This document shows, one piece after another, positions 12,618 through 17,578 of a stretch of 17,578 bases of DNA. The notes below the pieces were generated by a model. That model was not told where the DNA came from. It did not search any database and saw only the letters and a program-made list of their open reading frames with translations. Positions within the stretch are counted from its first letter, which is position 1, and the number at the start of each line of letters is the position of its first letter. This DNA comes from Deltaproteobacteria bacterium (lineage in GTDB: Bacteria; Desulfobacterota; Desulfobacteria; Desulfobacterales; UBA11574), in the NCBI GenBank assembly GCA_019314155.1, contig JAFCZV010000042.1, positions 1 through 17,578 on the forward strand, written 5' to 3'. A program made the position numbers and the translations under genes.

Positions 12618-14594
12618 ATGAAAATATTAATTGCAAAGAACGCTGGTTTCTGCATGGGAGTCCGCAGAGCCGTTGAAATGGTCCTGGATGCCCCGAACAA
12701 ACACGAAAATCCTATCTGCACCTTTGGGCCTCTTATACACAATCCCCAGGTTTTAAATCTATTGGAAGAAAAAGGGATATCCATACTCGATGAAGTCCCG
12801 GATCATGGATCCGGTACAGTTCTGATTAGAGCCCATGGCGTTCCACTCGATACCAAAGAAAATCTGAAAAAAGCCGGTTTCAAGGTTATTGATGCCACAT
12901 GCCCCCGCGTTATCAAGGTACAAACCATCATCCGGAAACATGCACGACAAGGATGCGCAGCGATCATTATTGGAGACAAAGAACACCCTGAAGTCATCGG
13001 TCTTTTAGGGTATGCAGAGGATAAAGGGTATGTTGTCGACAATATCAATGATCTTGATTCTCTTCCTTCGTTTAAAAATGCCATCATTGTTGCCCAGACC
13101 ACACAAAACACCCTCTTTTTTGAAAAGGTAAAAACCTGGGCAAACCAAAATTTTCCGCACTACAAGATCTATGATACCATTTGCGATTCCACTGCCAAGC
13201 GCCAGGCTGAAGTCCATGACCTGGCCGATTCTGTGGATGCCGTTATTGTTGTGGGGGGGTATAACAGCGGAAATACAAAGCGGCTTGCCGAAATTGCCCA
13301 AAAGACCGGCAAGCCGACGTATCACATCCAAGAAGCATCGGAAATTGATATGGATGCACTTTCTGAAGCAAGCTGTATTGGGATTGCAGCAGGCGCTTCC
13401 ACCCCGAACTGGATCATCAATAAAATCTTCAGAAAGCTCGAAGCCCTTCCTTATAAAAAGAAGCAGCGCTGGAAAAGGAGCATTTTTGATGCCCAGCGAG
13501 CCCTTCTTCTCACAAATATTTATGTGTCCATGGGAGCCGGATGCCTTTGCTATGCCTGTATCAAGATTCAGGAGATTTCAAACTACTTGCCGTATGTATT
13601 TATATCCGTGCTTTATGTTCAATCCATGCATATCTTCAACAATCTGATCGGTACAAAGGCAGACCGATACAATGACCCTGACAGGTCTTTTTTTTATCAC
13701 AAAAACAAGATCCTCCTTGCTCTTCTCGCTTTTACAGCAGGGAGCGTTGGGCTGATCATCGCCTATTCAACAGGAACGATACCTTTTCTGATTCTTCTCG
13801 GCATGAGCATAATGGGACTTTCTTACAATCTGAGGGTTATACCAGCACATTTTGCAGACAACAAGTACCGGCGGATAAGGGATATCCCGGGATCAAAAAC
13901 TGTTTTGATTGCGATGGCATGGGGAGTCGTAACATCTGTATTGCCCCCTTTGTCCATATCCGAAAATATTCATCTGAGTACGGTCATCATACTCTTGTGG
14001 TCTCTAAGCCTGGTCTTTGCCAGGACGGCATTTTTTGACGTTCTTGATATGCAGGGCGATCGCATTGTGGGAAAAGAGACGATACCCATACTTCTTGGAG
14101 AAAAGCGAACCTTGCGTCTTTTAAAAATGATACTGAGTATAAATTTTGGCATTCTGATTTTGTCCAGTGCCTTACATCTTATTCCGAGTCTCGGATTTGC
14201 CCTTGCAATCTGCCCCGCTTTTATCTTCATCGTTCTTTCAGCCCACGAACGCGGTTATATGCTTCCTGGGATCCGGCTGGAGTTTTTGGTTGAAAATCCA
14301 CTCGATGGGCGGCCCGTTTTCTTTGTCAAACCGATCCAAGGACAATGCTTTTTTTCAACCCGTGTATTAAAGCTCCACAAGGCAAAAATATCAGGATATA
14401 AAAAAATGAAAAAAAGAAAAAAATTGCTGATCGTTGGAGGTGTTGCAGGCGGAGCGTCGTGCGCCGCAAGGGATCCTATATCTCTTTTGCCAATTGCGGT
14501 CTCCCGTATCATATCGGTAAAGTTATTCCAAGAGAGCGGTCGCTTTTTATTGCTTCACCGGAGTTGTTCAAAAGACAGCTTAATGTGGACGTAA
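12618..14594 (+). CDS. ispH: IspH (HMBPP reductase) fused to a UbiA-type prenyltransferase domain; 3' end probably frame-shifted
   Basis: Residues 1-270 are a complete IspH, which converts HMBPP to IPP and DMAPP. The [4Fe-4S] ligands Cys12, Cys95 and Cys189 are present, with His41, His73 (RAHGV), His123 and Glu125 (EHPEV), Thr162, the SxN pair Ser217/Asn219, and Ser261. Without stop or internal start, a basic linker (about 278-288) leads into a membrane domain of at least eight hydrophobic segments (about 294-541). It carries UbiA landmarks: NNLIGTKADRYNDPDR (341-356), GLSYNLR, RDIPGSKTVLIAMAWG and the second aspartate motif DVLDMQGD (Asp474, 477, 481). The first motif reads NxxxGxxxD, lacking one aspartate. 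After LEFLVE (about 554-559) similarity fades and the frame runs without stop through the start codon of the next gene at 14406, so the last 60 or more residues are probably not native. Confidence 0.88.
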   Translation: MKILIAKNAGFCMGVRRAVEMVLDAPNKHENPICTFGPLIHNPQVLNLLEEKGISILDEVPDHGSGTVLIRAHGVPLDTKENLKKAGFKVIDATCPRVIKVQTIIRKHARQGCAAIIIGDKEHPEVIGLLGYAEDKGYVVDNINDLDSLPSFKNAIIVAQTTQNTLFFEKVKTWANQNFPHYKIYDTICDSTAKRQAEVHDLADSVDAVIVVGGYNSGNTKRLAEIAQKTGKPTYHIQEASEIDMDALSEASCIGIAAGASTPNWIINKIFRKLEALPYKKKQRWKRSIFDAQRALLLTNIYVSMGAGCLCYACIKIQEISNYLPYVFISVLYVQSMHIFNNLIGTKADRYNDPDRSFFYHKNKILLALLAFTAGSVGLIIAYSTGTIPFLILLGMSIMGLSYNLRVIPAHFADNKYRRIRDIPGSKTVLIAMAWGVVTSVLPPLSISENIHLSTVIILLWSLSLVFARTAFFDVLDMQGDRIVGKETIPILLGEKRTLRLLKMILSINFGILILSSALHLIPSLGFALAICPAFIFIVLSAHERGYMLPGIRLEFLVENPLDGRPVFFVKPIQGQCFFSTRVLKLHKAKISGYKKMKKRKKLLIVGGVAGGASCAARDPISLLPIAVSRIISVKLFQESGRFLLLHRSCSKDSLMWT

Positions 14595-16051
14595 GAACAC
14601 ACAATAATGTCCGATATATTGACCGTAAAAATAAAAGGATCGACGTCGAAAATTTAAAAACCGGGGAAGTATACCGTGAAAGCTACGATGCCCTTGTCCT
14701 TTCTCCTGGGGCGACACCCATAAAACCTGATTTCAAGGGGATCGATCTCCCTGGCATCTTTACCTTGCGCACCATTCCGGACATGCGCAAGATTATCGAC
14801 TGGATTAAAACCCGAACGGTGAAAAAAGCCGCTGTCATAGGCGGCGGATTCATCGGTCTGGAGATGACCGAAAATTTGAAAATACAGGGGATAGATGTCT
14901 CCCTCATTGAATTGCTGCCACAGGTCATGCCTTTTTTAGATCCTGAAATTGCGGCGTTCATCCATGATCATCTTAAGTCCAAAGATGTTTCACTTTTTTT
15001 GGGGAGTCCTGTTACCGGATTCAGACAGAAAAACAATGATATGATCGAGGTTATGATCGAATCCGACAAAACGGTTACAGCGGATGTGGTCATTCTTGCC
15101 ATCGGTGTTCGCCCGGAGGTTGAGCTTGCAAAAACGGCAGGTCTTGCCATTGGAAGCCTGGGAGGGATTCTGGTTGACGATCAAATGCGCACCAGCGATG
15201 AGAATGTTTTTTCTGTCGGCGATGCCGTTGAAGTGCAAAACTTTGTCACCGCCGCACAAGGCTTGATTCCGCTGGCAGGTCCGGCCAACCGTCAAGGACG
15301 AATAGCGGCGGATGTCATCATGGGAAGCAACAGAACTGCGCCGCCGCGATTCCGCGGCGTGCAGGCCACAACAGTTTGCGGTGTACTCGGCCTGACCATC
15401 GCTGCCACGGGCATCAGCGAAAAAACATTGAGGCAGTTGGACGGAAATGAAGATTTAAAACCTTACGAAAAAATTTATCTCATCCCAAATCACCATGCCG
15501 GATATTATCCAGGCGCAAAACCCATAACATTCAAATTGATTTTTTCGACGAAAAACGGACGGATACTGGGTGCCCAGGCCGTCGGGACGGAAGGTGTCGA
15601 AAAAAGAATCGATGTGATTGCAACAGCCATCCAGCATAACGGAACCGTATTCGACCTTGAGGAATCGGAACTGTGCTATGCACCGCAATACAGCTCTGCT
15701 AAAGACCCCGTCAACCTCGCGGGCATGATCGCATCAAATCTGATGCGGGAGTATACGTCAATTGTTCATTGGGAGGATCTTTCCGAGTCTGATGCATTTC
15801 TTCTTGATGTTCGCGGACCTTTTGAATTTAAACAAGGCCATGTAAAAAATGCGGTGAATATCCCTCTGCCTGACTTAAGGAAGCGGGTGTCGGAACTTCC
15901 CCGGGATAGGGCAATATGGACATACTGTTATGAAGGGAAACGGTCTTATTTTGCCTTGCGCATTCTAAAACAGTCTGGTTTTAAAGTGGAAAATATTTCA
16001 GGAGGGTATTTGATGTATCTGGCCGTAAAACAATTCAAAGACATTGAGTAA
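14406..16051 (+). pseudogene. CoA-disulfide/polysulfide reductase with C-terminal rhodanese domain, disrupted near its start
   Basis: The true start is ATG 14406, with AGGA 9 bases upstream, giving KKLLIVGGVAGGASCAAR, the FAD-binding glycine loop. Similarity then resumes in another frame at about 14468 with GSYISFANCGLPYHIG, containing the redox cysteine. About 14-15 residues that normally join these blocks are missing, a deletion of roughly 40-46 nt (3n+1). From there the frame is open to 16051, with the second nucleotide loop GGGFIGLEM, DVVILAIGVRPE, SVGDAVE, and a rhodanese domain with CYEGKRS in the active loop (Cys490 counting from GTG 14459). Intact relatives (CoADR-RHD, Npsr) reduce CoA disulfides, persulfides or polysulfide with NAD(P)H. 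A GTG at 14459 could start translation but would lack FAD binding. Genuine pseudogene or assembly error cannot be told apart here. Confidence 0.8.
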
Positions 16052-16229
16052 AAAATTGTTGATCGGTGAACAGCCGGGTCAAGACAAGATCCCAGGGGAT
16101 GGAGCCAGGAGATACGCAAAAAACGGCAGAACGAAAAGTTTAATCATTTAAGCGACACCACGGTGTTATTTTAATGAAACGATGCACAATGAGCCATACA
16201 TCGCGCGTCCTGAAAATATAATTGGCATT

Positions 16230-16265
16230 ATATTACTATCGACAGTAATATCAAGTCTATATAAT
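16230..16265 (+). promoter_or_regulatory. Likely promoter with overlapping operator dyad for the Smr gene
   Basis: A perfect dyad ATATTACT (16230-16237), 6-base spacer, AGTAATAT (16244-16251). Inside it TCGACA (16239-16244) resembles a -35 box, and TATAAT (16260-16265) is a perfect -10 with a 15-base spacer, shorter than ideal. Transcription would begin near 16272, just at the left edge of the palindromic element. A repressor on the dyad would block the -35 region. Confidence 0.4.
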
Positions 16266-16273
16266 ACCTCTTA
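16264..16273 (+). repeat. Left direct repeat (target-site duplication)
   Basis: ATACCTCTTA immediately before the left terminal inverted repeat; 9 of 10 bases match the copy at 16550-16559. Such a pair is the footprint of transposition. Confidence 0.65.
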
Positions 16274-16549
16274 CAGGGTGAACGCATTTGATTTCGGTAC
16301 AGCGAAGCGACGGTGTGTTTCTCTTGGAAACCGACTGGCTGTTTGAAGGGCTTTAGCACGCGTTAGACCGAGCCGAATGAAATTATGATGTAAAACATCC
16401 ATCGGTTCTTTTATTGACGAATGGTTCTTTATAACTCTGGCACGGCTCGGGTTTACGGGTGCTTAAGCACAAGTTCCAGTCGGTTGGAAAGAGATATACG
16501 CCGTCGTGAAGCGTTCTCTCTCTATTGGGATGCAAATGCGTTTGCCCTG
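16274..16549. mobile_element. 276-bp palindromic MITE-like element (giant imperfect inverted repeat)
   Basis: Terminal repeats CAGGGTGAACGCATTTG (16274-16290) and CAAATGCGTTTGCCCTG (16533-16549) pair over all 17 positions (two G-U). Two more arm pairs follow inward: 16308-16338 with 16476-16506 (27 of 31 paired) and 16350-16375 with 16443-16468 (22 of 26). The apex, 16376-16442, holds a small GATGT/ACATC hairpin. No ORF is inside. CAGGG ends together with a flanking 10-bp direct repeat (9 of 10 identical) fit what is known of ISAs1-family termini, so I infer a non-autonomous derivative. The family call is from memory of end sequence and duplication size. No transposase is in the window. An alternative is a structured leader RNA. 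Confidence 0.72.
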
Positions 16550-16559
16550 ATACCTCTCA
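16550..16559 (+). repeat. Right direct repeat (target-site duplication)
   Basis: ATACCTCTCA directly after the right terminal repeat, matching 9 of 10 bases of 16264-16273. It ends one base before the Smr Shine-Dalgarno. Confidence 0.65.
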
Positions 16560-16577
16560 AAAGGAGGTCGTTTTAAC

Positions 16578-16853
16578 GTGAAACCTGTAAAAATGCCCAT
16601 CGAAGATATTTTAGATCTTCACACCTTTAAACCCGATGAGGTTCCTGATCTTCTGGTCGATTACTTTTCCGCTTGTATCGATGCAGATATTTATTCTGTA
16701 CGAATCGTTCATGGAAAGGGTCGGGGAATATTGAAAAAACGGGTTCAAGGGCTTTTGAAAAAAAATCCGCTGGTGGAATCCTATAGAAATGCACCTCTTC
16801 AAGCCGGCGGTTGGGGCGCTACTCTGGTGGAACTCAAACCAAGATTCGAATAG
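16578..16853 (+). CDS. Stand-alone Smr-domain protein
   Basis: 91 residues, essentially one Smr domain like that at the C-terminus of MutS2. It shows LDLHTF (12-17) with His15, VRIVHGKGRGILK (41-53) with the signature HGKG, and the final GGWGATLVEL (about 77-86). Smr domains nick DNA or RNA; small solo versions are linked to branched-DNA processing or ribosome rescue, and the substrate here is unknown. The GTG start is chosen because AAGGAGGT (16561-16568) sits 9 bases before it; the next ATG, at residue 6, would leave the ribosome site too far away. A palindromic element lies directly upstream and should form most of its mRNA leader, which may lower or condition translation. Confidence 0.9.
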   Translation: MKPVKMPIEDILDLHTFKPDEVPDLLVDYFSACIDADIYSVRIVHGKGRGILKKRVQGLLKKNPLVESYRNAPLQAGGWGATLVELKPRFE

Positions 16854-17045
16854 CCATGTGTCAGGTTGTTTAGGGTTGTCTGCGGTCGTATAAAAGGAAG
16901 TTTTTATCCTGTGGTGTTCCATACTGAATTCCATTTTCCATGTTACCTGAATTACCCAATATGTAATCAAAGTAATACTAAATGTGGTATTCATTTCACA
17001 ATTTTGCGACCTGTTCGCCGTTTGCTGGAGCTAACTATTTGAAAT

Positions 17046-17071
17046 ATCAGGAAGCGAAAAAATTTCCTGAT
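17046..17071. repeat. Perfect 8-bp inverted repeat
   Basis: ATCAGGAA (17046-17053) and TTCCTGAT (17064-17071) around a 10-base A-rich loop, 190 bases after the Smr stop. It lacks a clean T-run, so it is either a weak terminator or a binding site for the following gene. Confidence 0.4.
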
Positions 17072-17236
17072 TCTGCATGATTTTTGCATACATATAACGC
17101 AATAACGAACGCATTCAAAACAGCCGGAGTTCCCTGCAGCGTCGTTGAAACGGAATCTTTTAATTGCGTCAACAAACTGGGGAAGTACGCACGCTGTTCC
17201 AATTCAAGGAAGACCTTAAAAGAATCTGTATTGATT

Positions 17237-17386
17237 ATGACCCATGAATTACTCGATAACGGCGGCCGGCGCTCAGGAACAGACCGTCGGGAATATACTT
17301 ACACCTCTTACATACCTGAACGAAGATCGGGTAAAGAACGGAGAAGTGGGTTGGATAGAAGGCTGAAACCGAGAACATCAGAATAA
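17237..17386 (+). CDS. Small basic protein with RRSGxDRR repeats
   Basis: A 49-residue reading from ATG 17237. After MTHELLDNGG come GRRSGTDRRE, then a short aromatic spacer (YTYTSYIP) and ERRSGKERRSGLDRR, that is three copies of an RRSGx(D/E)RR motif. I recall similar short Arg-rich proteins with this motif in Desulfobacterales genomes, annotated hypothetical; the function is unknown, and nucleic-acid or phosphate binding is only a guess from charge. The same frame is open back to a TTG at 17084, but that part is not repeat-like and has no ribosome site. The ribosome site before 17237 is also weak, so the start is uncertain. A terminator follows. Confidence 0.55.
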   Translation: MTHELLDNGGRRSGTDRREYTYTSYIPERRSGKERRSGLDRRLKPRTSE

Positions 17387-17410
17387 AAAAAGAACCGGAT
17401 ATTCTGGATT

Positions 17411-17447
17411 AAAAAAGGTGGGGTCGGTAAAAGCCCTGCTTTTTTTA
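17411..17447 (+). terminator. Probable rho-independent terminator
   Basis: Six A plus G at 17411-17417 and GGG at 17420-17422 pair with CCC (17434-17436) and C plus a run of T (17439-17446), with a 2x2 internal mismatch and a loop of about 11 bases. It lies 25 bases after the stop of the RRSGxDRR gene. Confidence 0.45.
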
Positions 17448-17448
17448 T

Positions 17449-17514
17449 TTGACAATACCCACAAAATTCCTATATATAGTTTCATGTTAACAGTAAGACT
17501 ACTATATATAGTAG
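17449..17514 (+). promoter_or_regulatory. Promoter with two CTATATATAG palindromes for a gene beyond the right edge
   Basis: A perfect TTGACA (17449-17454), a 16-base spacer and TATATA (17471-17476). The palindrome CTATATATAG lies on the -10 (17470-17479) and recurs at 17502-17511, there extended to a perfect 16-base palindrome CTACTATATATAGTAG (17499-17514). Centre-to-centre spacing is 32 bases, about three helical turns, which suits cooperative binding by a dimeric regulator. The controlled gene is not visible. Confidence 0.5.
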
Positions 17515-17578
17515 AATAGACTGAAAACGATCCCTTTTTCTCAATCCCGGCGTCAGACTCAAATTTTGATCCTCGGGA

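Larger units (their letters stand above)
16052..16577. other. Gene-free stretch: promoter/operator region invaded by a palindromic element
   Basis: About 525 bases with no gene. The first part (16052-16229) shows only a short ACACC/GGTGT dyad near 16156, too tight to be convincing as a terminator. Then follow an operator-like dyad and promoter (16230-16265), a 276-bp palindromic element with direct repeats (16264-16559) and the Shine-Dalgarno AAGGAGGT (16561-16568) of the Smr gene. Confidence 0.7.

Noticed and set aside
14440..14475. Programmed ribosomal frameshifting in the reductase-rhodanese gene
   Set aside because: Expected residues are physically missing between the two frames, so slipping could not restore the protein; no slippery site or pseudoknot is evident.
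16570..16586. A half parS-like CGTGAAAC overlapping the Smr GTG start
   Set aside because: Only one half matches well (about 12 of 16 positions overall) and it lies within a ribosome-site/start context; chance is more likely than a ParB site.
17084..17236. N-terminal extension of the RRSGxDRR protein from a TTG at 17084
   Set aside because: No ribosome site, and the 51 extra residues lack the repeat character; the ATG at 17237 is simpler.
1..17578. CRISPR array, rRNA, transposase or phage genes
   Set aside because: No regularly spaced repeats, no rRNA-like sequence and no transposase, integrase or structural phage protein were seen on either strand.

Overview
The window looks like chromosomal sequence from an anaerobic member of the Desulfobacterota (former Deltaproteobacteria), most probably a Desulfobacterales-type sulfate reducer. 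This is inferred from gene content: an alphaproteobacterial-style class I lysyl-tRNA synthetase, DUF3842 next to CooT, a flavin disulfide/polysulfide reductase with a C-terminal rhodanese domain, a second-type EF-G and a small protein rich in RRSGxDRR repeats. No phage or plasmid module is visible; it reads as core and housekeeping sequence with a few scars.

Layout. At the left edge is the 5' end of an unknown minus-strand gene (1-171). A perfect -35 box precedes queF (394-801), which is translationally coupled to a CsgG/FlgT-like lipoprotein gene (801-1760). Convergent to it is a response regulator with a class III nucleotide cyclase output domain (minus, 1821-2834). After a 600-bp gene-free stretch comes class I LysRS (3441-4931). 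A gap of about 350 bp holds a decayed tRNA 3' end. Next are a GerMN-domain exported protein and EF-G, overlapping by ATGA (5278-7877), and a convergent M48 metalloprotease with TPR repeats, BepA-like (minus, 7900-9315). The parA-parB-NYN ribonuclease operon follows (9486-11731), then DUF3842-cooT (11919-12544).

At 12618 begins an unusual single ORF in which a complete IspH (terminal MEP-pathway reductase, all three Fe-S cysteines present) is fused to an integral-membrane UbiA-type prenyltransferase domain. The UbiA 3' end runs without a stop into the next gene, a CoA-disulfide/polysulfide reductase with rhodanese domain. That gene is broken: about 40-46 nt are missing inside its FAD-binding N-terminus and the frame is lost.

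The most striking non-coding object is at 16264-16559. A 276-bp near-palindrome with 17-bp terminal inverted repeats starting CAGGG and flanking 10-bp direct repeats has the form of a MITE, possibly of ISAs1 type. It lies exactly between a likely promoter/operator and the Shine-Dalgarno sequence of a stand-alone Smr-domain gene (16578-16853), so the whole structure should be transcribed as that gene's 5' leader. The window ends with a small RRSGxDRR-repeat protein, a terminator, and a promoter carrying two CTATATATAG palindromes for a gene beyond the edge.

Themes: translation and tRNA metabolism (queF, LysRS, EF-G, NYN RNase), envelope maintenance (lipoprotein, GerMN protein, M48 protease), chromosome segregation (ParAB), isoprenoid synthesis (IspH-UbiA), and sulfur/redox handling (the broken reductase-rhodanese).
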